Of a DNA stretch of 64,000 nt, positions 8,949-15,669 are shown piece by piece. Source of the stretch: REEB95 sp035934235 (GTDB lineage: Bacteria > Pseudomonadota > Alphaproteobacteria > ATCC43930 > CGMCC-115725); assembly GCA_035934235.1 (NCBI GenBank), contig DASYYB010000014.1, positions 92,089-156,088 on the forward strand. The letters are read 5' to 3'. Position numbers and translations under genes: made by a program. Numbering within the stretch: position 1 is the first letter of the stretch; each line of letters starts with the position of its first letter. Under the pieces are notes generated by a model. It had not been told where the DNA came from and made no database searches. It saw only the letters and a list, made by a program, of their open reading frames with translations.

Positions 8949-9009
8949 CCACCCCTGGCGCGCGCGTCGCGCGCTTGTTGCTTTGGCCTGATTTCGAACG
9001 CTCATGGCG

Positions 9010-9090
9010 CACCGGTCAACCACAATTCCGCCCACGTCAATTGTGGGCATAATAGTGGGAAAAATCCCATTAAAATGGGCAAATAATCAT
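9010..9090 (-). promoter_or_regulatory. AT-rich region with nested inverted repeats upstream of the methyltransferase/MTHFR pair
   Basis: Three inverted repeats are visible: CACAATT (9021-9027) with AATTGTG (9039-9045), GCCCAC (9030-9035) with GTGGGC (9043-9048), and CCCATT (9066-9071) with AATGGG (9074-9079). TGGGCA recurs at 9044 and 9076, 32 bases apart, close to three helical turns. A possible minus-strand -10 TATTAT lies at 9049-9054. The composition contrasts sharply with the surrounding GC-rich genes. It probably holds promoter and operators for the 8948 gene. Confidence 0.5.
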
Positions 9091-9182
9091 GCCATGCCTG
9101 GCCCATTTCGGCCGTTCATAAAACCCGTGGACGACCGCTCAGATGCTAAAATCCGACGGAACGCACCTCGAGTGGGCAGGTG

Positions 9183-9344
9183 TTAGATGCCGCCCCAGAC
9201 CTCGGTGGCGACTTCGGCGACAAGTGCCAGTTTGCGGCGCTCGAGGTCGATCGCCAGCTTGTTGCCGTGATGCGAGCTAACGAAGCCGCGTTCCTTGTCG
9301 GCGCAGGACGGCGGTTGCGTGTCTTTGCGATGGCGGTCTCCCAA
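9183..9344 (-). CDS. Possible small hypothetical protein or gene remnant
   Basis: A frame of up to 53 residues (TTG at 9344, no ATG) ending ALVAEVATEVWGGI. Third codon positions are strongly GC-biased, as in real genes here (GGC, GTC, GAG, ACC, GCC, CTG). No ribosome site or recognisable start is visible, and I do not recognise a family. It could be a small gene with an unusual start or the 3' remnant of a longer gene. It occupies much of the 466-base gap between the methyltransferase and the TetR gene. Confidence 0.25.
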   Translation of the reverse strand: MGDRHRKDTQPPSCADKERGFVSSHHGNKLAIDLERRKLALVAEVATEVWGGI

Positions 9345-9352
9345 TCGGCAAT

Positions 9353-9386
9353 TTTTCTATCACCCGATAGGCGATTCTTCTATCGT
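9353..9386 (+). promoter_or_regulatory. Candidate TetR operator
   Basis: CTATC (9357-9361) and GATAG (9366-9370) form an inverted repeat with a four-base spacer. The half-site recurs as TTCTATCG about 20 bases on (9377-9384). It lies about 30-60 bases before the TetR ATG at 9416, where autoregulatory operators usually sit. The assignment rests on pattern only. Confidence 0.4.
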
Positions 9387-9415
9387 CCGCCGGTTGCGGA
9401 ACCAGGAGACCGGCC

Positions 9416-10105
9416 ATGCCGTCCGTCCGCGGCGCGCGCCGAGAACGGCCGCGCCGCCGCGCCGAGGAGATTATCGATGCCGCCGCTGCGGTCTTCGCCG
9501 AGCGCGGCTATCACGGCGCTTCGACTCAGGACGTCGCTGACCGCCTCGGTATGCGCCAGGCCAGCCTCTATTATTACGTGCCGTCGAAGGAGGCGGCACT
9601 GGAGCAGGTCTGCTTGCGCAGCGTCGGCGATTTTGTCGAGCGGGCGCAGGCGATCGCGGCTGGTCCGGGTCGTGCACCCGACAAGCTGGCGGCGATCGTC
9701 GAAAGCCATCTGGCGCCGGTCGAGATGCGCGGCGATTACGTGCGCTGCTTTCTGCGCGAACGCCGGTTCCTGCCGCGCGACAGCGCGCGGCGCATCGGCC
9801 GGGTCGCGCATCAGTATGAGGGCGTTCTGCAAGGCGTGATCGAAGCCGGCATCGCGGCGGGCGAACTGCGGCGCGATCTCGATCCGCGGTTGACGACCTT
9901 GGCGCTGATCGGCATGTGCAACGCGGCGATGGAATGGTATGGGCGTGAGCCGAATGCGCCGCTTGGCCGCATCGCCGATCGGTTCGCGGCGCTCGTCATC
10001 GACGGCATGCGGGCGGCGCGCCGCACGGCGCCGCCTAGCGGAAATCGCGCGAAGGGAAGCGGTGGTCGCGCCGGTTCTCGGCCGCGGCGGCGAATTGGTG
10101 GGTGA
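9416..10105 (+). CDS. TetR/AcrR family transcriptional regulator
   Basis: 229 residues with AGGAG eight bases before the ATG. Residues about 15-62 are the TetR helix-turn-helix (AAAVFAERGYHGASTQDVAD, then RLGMRQASLYYYVPSKEAAL). The C-terminal ligand-binding part includes a TetR_C-type region ending ADRFAALVIDGMRAARR. The last 25 residues (Arg/Gly/Ser-rich) look like low-complexity tail, and an antisense coding-like frame overlaps this end. The target is unknown; no obvious pump or enzyme adjoins on the same strand. Confidence 0.88.
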   Translation: MPSVRGARRERPRRRAEEIIDAAAAVFAERGYHGASTQDVADRLGMRQASLYYYVPSKEAALEQVCLRSVGDFVERAQAIAAGPGRAPDKLAAIVESHLAPVEMRGDYVRCFLRERRFLPRDSARRIGRVAHQYEGVLQGVIEAGIAAGELRRDLDPRLTTLALIGMCNAAMEWYGREPNAPLGRIADRFAALVIDGMRAARRTAPPSGNRAKGSGGRAGSRPRRRIGG

Positions 10106-10226
10106 TCGTGGTTTCGCGTGCGGTGGCGAGCACGCGCAGTTCGGCCGAGCAATCTTCGAGCCGGTTAAGTTGATGATGGTCGCGGGATGTCGTTCGATTG
10201 CGTCGAGCGGACGGTGCCTTGGCCGG
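10035..10226 (-). other. Coding-like in-frame continuation after the stop of the 10227-10685 gene
   Basis: After the TAA at 10227-10229 the same frame stays open for 63 codons to a TAG at 10035-10037. The stretch (for example LEDCSAELRVLATARETTIT) has the high third-position GC of real genes but no start codon. It overlaps the 3' end of the TetR gene in antisense. It may be a recently separated tail, a sequencing artefact or chance. Confidence 0.2.
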
Positions 10227-10685
10227 TTACCGTGAATCGATCCGGTCGTAGTGGTGCTTGAGGTTCCAGCCGATGAACACCAGGCACACGACGAACAGCG
10301 CGTAACCGGCTGATTCCACCGCGCCGCGCGCATCGGCGGCAAGGAACAGGCCGCCGACGCCGATCGCGCTCAACAACGCGATCAGCAGCAGCAGCGAGTC
10401 CGGCCGCTCGACCAAAATGTCGAACGGCCAGCCGCGCACCGGATGATCGCAGACATGCTTAACCAGCCAGATGAGCGCGAAGAGCGCCAATCCGGCGGTG
10501 AACAGACCGGCGGCGTAGGTATCCGGGCCGCGCGCGCCGCTGGCGGTGAGGAATCCGAGCAGCGACGCGCAGCCGAGCAGCACGCCCAACAGCCAGGGTA
10601 CGATCCAGTTCCAGATGTCGCGCAACGGCACGCGCCGGGCACGCCTGGCTGTGGCTTCCGCTGCGCGCGACCGGTCATCGTCCAT
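10227..10685 (-). CDS. Hypothetical four-helix membrane protein
   Basis: 152 residues from the ATG at 10685; the frame extends upstream through the MarC gene but that part is not protein-like. After a charged N-terminus (MDDDRSRAAEATARRARR) there are about four membrane helices (IVPWLLGVLLGCASLLGFL, YAAGLFTAGLALFALIWLV, LLLLIALLSAIGVGGLFL, AGYALFVVCLVFIGW) and a basic end. I do not recognise a family. It follows marC on the same strand with a 76-base gap. Confidence 0.6.
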   Translation of the reverse strand: MDDDRSRAAEATARRARRVPLRDIWNWIVPWLLGVLLGCASLLGFLTASGARGPDTYAAGLFTAGLALFALIWLVKHVCDHPVRGWPFDILVERPDSLLLLIALLSAIGVGGLFLAADARGAVESAGYALFVVCLVFIGWNLKHHYDRIDSR

Positions 10686-10761
10686 GACGACGCGCTCCAC
10701 GCTCGGTCCCGTTAGAATCTCAACGCTGGCGCGGCGAGGGAGTTCCGACGCGCGGGCCGTG

Positions 10762-11388
10762 TCAGAGGTGCAGGCCGCTTGACGCCAAGCCGTCGAGCAC
10801 GAATTGCGCCGCCAGGGCTGCCAGGATGAGGCCCAGGACGCGGCTGATGACGTTGGCGCCGGAGATGCCAAGGAGACGCGATAGTCGCGATGCGAACAGC
10901 AGCGCCACGAGCGTCAGGCCGAGCACCACCGCCAGGGCGGCGATCACCAGTGCCGCCGTCAGCGGGATTCCGGCGCGACCGATCAGGAGAACCGTCGAGG
11001 TGAGGGCGCCCGGGCCGGCAAGCAGCGGAAACGCCAGCGGAAACACCGCGACGTCGTCGCGCCGCCGCGCCTCCTCGCGCTCGGGCGGCGTCGGCGCATG
11101 GATGCCGGAGGGCCGCGCAAAAGCCATGTCGATCGCCAGCAGGAACAAAAGAATGCCGCCGGCGATGTGAAAAGCGGCGAGCGAGATCCCAAGCGCCTGC
11201 AACAGCGGTGCGCCCGCGAATGCGAAGACCAGAAGCAGGGCTGCCGCGACCGCAACGCCGCGCAGCGCGGCTTCGCGTTGCTCGCGGCGGCTCCAATCGT
11301 GCGTCAACATCGCGAAGATCACCGCGGTGCCGATCGGATCGACGATCACGCCGAAGATGACGAAGCTGTCGACCAAGGTCGCGATCAC
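10762..11388 (-). CDS. MarC/UPF0056 family integral membrane protein
   Basis: 208 residues from a GTG at 11388, with GAGGA four bases upstream. There are six membrane helices; VDPIGTAVIFAMLTHDW, HIAGGILLFLLAIDMAFARP and FPLAFPLLAGPGALTS are MarC hallmarks. The family is widespread and its transport substrate is unsettled. The start lies seven bases after the end of the glutamate dehydrogenase gene, suggesting one operon. Confidence 0.85.
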   Translation of the reverse strand: MIATLVDSFVIFGVIVDPIGTAVIFAMLTHDWSRREQREAALRGVAVAAALLLVFAFAGAPLLQALGISLAAFHIAGGILLFLLAIDMAFARPSGIHAPTPPEREEARRRDDVAVFPLAFPLLAGPGALTSTVLLIGRAGIPLTAALVIAALAVVLGLTLVALLFASRLSRLLGISGANVISRVLGLILAALAAQFVLDGLASSGLHL

Positions 11389-11395
11389 GGGTTCC

Positions 11396-12661
11396 TCACG
11401 GGAACAGGCCGCGTAGCTGCTTGCCGGCGCGGACTTTTTCGACGCCCAAGGCCATCGCCGCGAGGCGGTTGGAAACCCGGTCGTTGCGGCCGCGTCGGGC
11501 CACCTGGCGGAAGGCGGTTTCCAGAATCTGCTCGAGCCGGTGATTGACCTCGGTCTCGGTCCAGAACAGCTGCTGCAAATCCTGTACCCACTCGAAATAG
11601 GAGACGATGACGCCGCCCGAGTTGCACAGGATGTCGGGAATGACAAAGATTTCGTCCTGGCGTCGGTCGAGGATCGCGTCGGCGGCCGGCGTCGTTGGAC
11701 CGTTGGCGCCTTCAGCCAGGATGCGGCACTTGATCCGGCCGGCGTTTTTCTCGGTGATCACCTGTTCGACCGCCGCCGGAACCAAAACCGTGCAGGGCTG
11801 CGTCAGCAGCTCGTCGCCCCCGATCGCTGCGCCCGTCGACCAACCGGCCAGCACGCCGCCATGCGCTTGCGCGTGCGCTTCGATCGCCTCGAGCGGCAAG
11901 CCTTTCGGGTCGTAATAGGCGGCGGTATGGTCCGCCAAACCGACGATCTTGACGCCCATGCGCCGCGCCAAGGTCGCCGCGGCGACCGAACCAACGTTGC
12001 CGAAGCCTTGGATGATCGCCGTCGTCTCGGTTGCCTTGAGTTTCATCGTCTCGAGCGCGCGCGCGACGAGATAAGAGATGCCGCGGCCGGTCGCCTCGCG
12101 TCGGCCCACAGTTCCGCCGACGGCAACCGGCTTGCCGGTGACGATCTCGGTGACCGCATGACCTTGATGCATGGAGTAGGTGTCCATGAACCAGGCCATG
12201 ACCTGTTCGTTGGTGCCCATGTCAGGCGCCATGATGTCGGTATGCGGACCGACGAACGGGATCATCTCCTGCATGTAGCGGCGTGACACCGCTTCGAGTT
12301 CGCGTTTCGACAAGGCGCGCGGATCGCAGGCGACGCCGCCTTTGGCGCCGCCATAGGGCAGCCCGACGAGCGCGCATTTCCAGCTCATCCAAACGGCCAG
12401 CGCCGCCACCTCGCCGAGTTCGAGTCCGGAGGAAAAGCGCGTGCCGCCTTTCGTCGGGCCGAGCGTCAGGTGATGCTGGACGCGATAACCGGTAAAGATT
12501 CGCGTCCGGCTGTCGTCCATGTTGACCGGAATGGTGACGACAAGCGCGCGTTTCGGATACAGCAACCGGCCGCGTTCGTTCTCGGGAATGCCGAGATGGT
12601 CGGCGACGATGCCGAACTGTTGCCGCGCCATGTCGAAGATCGGGCCCGAATAGATATCCAC
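11396..12661 (-). CDS. Glu/Leu/Phe/Val dehydrogenase (glutamate dehydrogenase type)
   Basis: 421 residues from a GTG at 12661 with GGAGG five bases upstream. It catalyses reversible NAD(P)-dependent oxidative deamination, most likely glutamate to 2-oxoglutarate. Conserved lysines are in GPTKGG (K71), WKCALV (K95) and GGAKGG (K107, catalytic). The Rossmann motif is IQGFGNVGS, and CRILAEGANGPTTP follows. The N-terminal start (IYSGPIFDMARQQFG) matches the roughly 420-residue hexameric bacterial/archaeal class. marC follows directly. Confidence 0.92.
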   Translation of the reverse strand: MDIYSGPIFDMARQQFGIVADHLGIPENERGRLLYPKRALVVTIPVNMDDSRTRIFTGYRVQHHLTLGPTKGGTRFSSGLELGEVAALAVWMSWKCALVGLPYGGAKGGVACDPRALSKRELEAVSRRYMQEMIPFVGPHTDIMAPDMGTNEQVMAWFMDTYSMHQGHAVTEIVTGKPVAVGGTVGRREATGRGISYLVARALETMKLKATETTAIIQGFGNVGSVAAATLARRMGVKIVGLADHTAAYYDPKGLPLEAIEAHAQAHGGVLAGWSTGAAIGGDELLTQPCTVLVPAAVEQVITEKNAGRIKCRILAEGANGPTTPAADAILDRRQDEIFVIPDILCNSGGVIVSYFEWVQDLQQLFWTETEVNHRLEQILETAFRQVARRGRNDRVSNRLAAMALGVEKVRAGKQLRGLFP

Positions 12662-12734
12662 GCACGCCTCCGTCGCGACACTCGGGCGGCACAGTATCGG
12701 AATTTATATGACGAGGGCTAGGGCACCGCGCGGT

Positions 12735-13451
12735 TTATTGCGCTCGCATCGCGGTCCGGCGAAGCGGCACCGGCGGCGAGATCAGCACGAGCTGGATCGG
12801 TGTGCCGTCTTCCCACAATTTGAAGGCGATCGGAACGCTGCGGTCGTCGAGCCAGACGACGCCACGTTTTTGCCCGTCGATAAGATACTGGTGGAGCAGT
12901 TGGGTCTTGCCGTCGAACGTCACCGGCGTTTCGTTGCCGCCGCTGATCCGAACATCCTCGATCTGGCCGCTCTTGGTTGACATCACGACGTGCGCGTCGA
13001 GAAAGTTGGGCGACCACGGATTGGATGTCCGCACGTCGGCGGGCGCCAGCGTCGTGCCGTCGGGCGTCGTGATCGCGAAGGTATTGCCGCGCGCCGCGCC
13101 GGCGACGTCAATGCTCGTGCCGTTGGTCGTGGTGACGCCATGGAACGCAACGAGCCGGCCGTTGTGCCAATCCTCGCTACGCGTCGCGTCCTGACGGTAC
13201 ACGACGAAACCCAGCAGCCGCACCGCGACGTGCAGCACGCTTTCGACATGGGTGCGGTCGCCCGATTGATCGATGATATTGGTATAGGTGCCGATCTGTC
13301 CGAAGGTCGGATGTTCGACCTCGTATTGGTAGCTTTGCGTCTCGGCGCGCGTCGGCGTAACGACCGCGCACAGCGCAGACGCAAAAACCAGAGCAGCGGC
13401 GACCGGAAGCGATTGCGCTCGTGCCATGACCCGTACGATTGCACGGATCAT
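12735..13451 (-). CDS. Secreted DUF6134 family protein
   Basis: 238 residues with a Sec-type signal (SLPVAAALVFASALCAVVTP, cleavage near TRA-ETQS). The mature part (YEVEHPTFGQIGTYTNIIDQ, VVYRQDATRSEDWHNGRLVA, NFLDAHVV) matches DUF6134, a periplasmic beta-rich family of unknown role resembling DUF3108-type fatty-acid-binding folds. An alternative ATG at 13427 still leaves a full signal peptide. It is probably single-gene. Confidence 0.75.
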   Translation of the reverse strand: MIRAIVRVMARAQSLPVAAALVFASALCAVVTPTRAETQSYQYEVEHPTFGQIGTYTNIIDQSGDRTHVESVLHVAVRLLGFVVYRQDATRSEDWHNGRLVAFHGVTTTNGTSIDVAGAARGNTFAITTPDGTTLAPADVRTSNPWSPNFLDAHVVMSTKSGQIEDVRISGGNETPVTFDGKTQLLHQYLIDGQKRGVVWLDDRSVPIAFKLWEDGTPIQLVLISPPVPLRRTAMRAQ

Positions 13452-13488
13452 AGGCCGCTGCCCCCGGGCGCTGCCAGCGGTTCCCGGC

Positions 13489-13938
13489 TTATTGCCGCGA
13501 AATCTGTCCCGTGTCCGGATTGATCACAACCCGGAATTGCTGGCCGTTGTCGGTCACCAGCGCCGTGTAGGCATTACCGCTCGGTCTGAAGTCGCTAAAC
13601 GACGCATAGCCTTGCGCTTCGAGGACGTTGAGCGCGGCCGTCGCGCGGCTGCCTTGCGGGTTATCGAGATCGGGAGCTGTGGGCTCGCTGGTCGCCGGCA
13701 GCGCCGCCGGGCTGGGCGTGCCGGTGGCGGATGAAGCGCCGTCCAGCGCGCGCGGCGGCGCGCCGAGCTCCTCGCCGGTCGCCGCCGTTGGTGCGGGCAT
13801 CGCGGTTGACGCAGGCGCCGGCGCGGCCGCTTGGCCGGGCGCACCGTAGGGCGACGGCGTGGCGTTCGGCCATGCCTGCGCATGCGCGGTGCCGGCCATG
13901 GCGAGGGTGGCAAACAGGGCAAGAGCGGTGCGTTGCAT
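13489..13938 (-). CDS. Secreted Pro/Ala-rich protein with PepSY-like C-terminus
   Basis: 149 residues from the ATG at 13938, which has AGGGAGG upstream. The signal peptide is QRTALALFATLAMAGTAHAQ. A disordered Pro/Ala/Thr region covers about residues 22-95. A final 55-residue module (ALNVLEAQGYASFSDF, then GQQFRVVINPDTGQI) resembles PepSY folds. Such proteins are thought to be periplasmic binding or inhibitory modules. A 562-residue frame over the same DNA runs antisense through rpiA and is not the gene. Confidence 0.65.
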   Translation of the reverse strand: MQRTALALFATLAMAGTAHAQAWPNATPSPYGAPGQAAAPAPASTAMPAPTAATGEELGAPPRALDGASSATGTPSPAALPATSEPTAPDLDNPQGSRATAALNVLEAQGYASFSDFRPSGNAYTALVTDNGQQFRVVINPDTGQISRQ

Positions 13939-14094
13939 GAAACCTCCCTGACAGGCGGTTGGACGCCAGCGGGCGTCCGTTGCATCGATCTGCGTCAAGT
14001 GATGCGCCTGATTTTGGCGGATTGAAGGCAAATCCTTCGCAACGATCGGCACTGGCGGGGCCCCCGGCTGGTTTTCTATAGTCGATTGCGAGCC

Positions 14095-14478
14095 ATGGCC
14101 CGTAACACCACCCGGCCGCAGCGACGGCATACAGGCAGTTTGGACCACTATTCGCAATTCTGGGCGCATTACCTGCGCGAACATGGCCGCGCCGAAACTC
14201 GGCTTTGGCATTTTTTCGGCACCGGTGTCGCGATTGTCTGTCTCGCTGGCCTGCTCGCAACCGGTAGCCTGTGGTTTCTCGCCGGCGCGCTGCTGGCCGG
14301 CTATGGTCCGGCGTGGATTGCACACGCAGTCTATGAAGGCAATCGGCCGGTCACCTTTACGCACCCGCTGTGGTCGCTGGTCAGCGATCTGCGCATGTTC
14401 GGTCTTTGGCTGATGGGTCGGCTTGACAGCGAGTTGGCGCGTGCCGGCGTGCCGGTCCGGCGCCGTCGCCGCGGCTGA
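14095..14478 (+). CDS. DUF962/Mpo1-like membrane protein
   Basis: 127 residues. LDHYSQFWAHYLREHG, RLWHFFGTGVAIVCLAGL and WIAHAVYEGNRPVTFTHPLW carry the conserved histidines of the DUF962/Mpo1 family. The yeast member is an Fe-dependent 2-hydroxy fatty acid dioxygenase of the ER membrane. Two or three membrane helices are present. The stop lies four bases before the rpiA start, so the two are likely co-transcribed. Confidence 0.75.
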   Translation: MARNTTRPQRRHTGSLDHYSQFWAHYLREHGRAETRLWHFFGTGVAIVCLAGLLATGSLWFLAGALLAGYGPAWIAHAVYEGNRPVTFTHPLWSLVSDLRMFGLWLMGRLDSELARAGVPVRRRRRG

Positions 14479-14482
14479 GGCC

Positions 14483-15181
14483 ATGCTGGAATCGCAAACG
14501 ACAATCGACGGCTTCAAGCTCGCGGCGGCCGAACGCGCCGTCGCCATGATCGCCGACGGCATGACCGTGGGACTTGGCAGCGGCACGACGGCGGAATTCG
14601 CGCTGGCGGCGCTGGCGGTGCGGGTTGCCGGCGGCCTGAAGGTGTCTGGGGTTCCGACGTCGGAACGCACCGCCGGTCTCGCGCGCGAATGCGGCATACC
14701 GTTGGCGCCGTTCGACGGCCGGCCGATCGACCTCGCGATCGACGGCGCGGATGAAATCGAACGCGACACGCTCAACCTTATCAAAGGGGGCGGCGGCAAC
14801 CTGGTGCGCGAGAAACTGATCGCGCGCGCCAGCCGACGCTTCATCGTGATCGCCGACGAACGCAAGCTGGTCGATCGGCTTGGCGCCCATGTGCCGCTGC
14901 CGGTCGCGCTTTTGCCGTTCGCACGGCAGCTTGCGTTGCATGAGCTCGCGGCGCTCGGCGCCGCGGGAACGATCCGCCAAACCGGCGGCCGCGATTTCGT
15001 CACCGACGACGGCTTGATGATCGCCGACTGTGCCTGCGGCGCGATCGCCGACGCGAAGACGCTGGCGACGCGCATCGCGGCGATCCCCGGCGTCGTCGAC
15101 AGCGGCCTGTTCCTTGGCCTTGCCGCCGAAGCGATTGTCGCCGGCCGAACCGGCGTGGGCGTGCTTTCGCCCGTCAAATGA
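14483..15181 (+). CDS. rpiA: Ribose-5-phosphate isomerase A
   Basis: 232 residues from the ATG at 14483 (GAGG upstream). It interconverts ribulose 5-phosphate and ribose 5-phosphate. Family motifs are GLGSGTTAEFAL near residue 30, IDLAIDGADEIERDTLNLIK (active-site Asp) and GGGGNLVREKLIA. It takes the product of the gnd-zwf-pgl cluster 4 kb away into nucleotide or non-oxidative pentose phosphate metabolism. nepR follows on the same strand after 181 bases, in which I see no further gene. Confidence 0.93.
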   Translation: MLESQTTIDGFKLAAAERAVAMIADGMTVGLGSGTTAEFALAALAVRVAGGLKVSGVPTSERTAGLARECGIPLAPFDGRPIDLAIDGADEIERDTLNLIKGGGGNLVREKLIARASRRFIVIADERKLVDRLGAHVPLPVALLPFARQLALHELAALGAAGTIRQTGGRDFVTDDGLMIADCACGAIADAKTLATRIAAIPGVVDSGLFLGLAAEAIVAGRTGVGVLSPVK

Positions 15182-15362
15182 ATTGAACCAATTCACCGGC
15201 TCCGCCGTTTTTTCGGTAAGGCGCGAGTTTCTCCATGGTTCGGTATCCTTGCCAATCGGATCGCATGACAGCCGAGGCCGGTGCGTCGGTCGATGGCCGC
15301 AGCCGTTGCCCCGATATGCGGGCGGTTGCGGCAGCGCCACGGCTGGCCCGGCGCATCGGCTG

Positions 15363-15557
15363 ATGCTGGAACCGATGCCGAAGGCAGCGTCCCGCGGCAA
15401 AAAGCGTTCGCATTCCGGCAAACCGCCGGGCGCGCCGTTGCGTTGCGACGCTGACCAGATCGCCGCGGCGCTACGCCAGTTCTACAACCGCATTGCGGCC
15501 GAGCCGCTGCCGCGCCGGCTCGTCAACCTGCTCACTCGCCTCAAGGTGCGTCACTGA
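15363..15557 (+). CDS. nepR: NepR-family anti-sigma factor
   Basis: 64 residues. The core IAAALRQFYNRIAAEPLPRR followed by LVNLLTRL matches the two-helix NepR domain (LR-LY-x-x-v-x-EP-x-P-x-R-x-x-LL-x-x-L). NepR binds EcfG-type sigma factors and is titrated by phosphorylated PhyR under stress. The basic N-terminal tail (AASRGKKRSHSGKP) is typical. An in-frame ATG at 15375 is an alternative start. The sigma factor is 7 kb downstream rather than adjacent. No phyR or sensor kinase is in the window. Confidence 0.82.
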   Translation: MLEPMPKAASRGKKRSHSGKPPGAPLRCDADQIAAALRQFYNRIAAEPLPRRLVNLLTRLKVRH

Positions 15558-15669
15558 ACGCGTGTATTACTTTATGTCCCGATGGGTCATCGTGATCGGC
15601 AACACACGCACCATGGTTGCAGGCGTTTCACTTGACACGCTCCGCCGCAACGGTTGACCGTCACATCGC

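Noticed and set aside
9399..9428. GGAAC-N17-CGTC at the TetR start
   Set aside because: The last base of the -10 differs and the element overlaps the start codon.
13489..15177. 562-codon minus-strand frame running through rpiA and the DUF962 gene
   Set aside because: Only its last 149 codons, from the ATG at 13938 with a strong ribosome site and signal peptide, look like a protein; the rest is antisense to rpiA.
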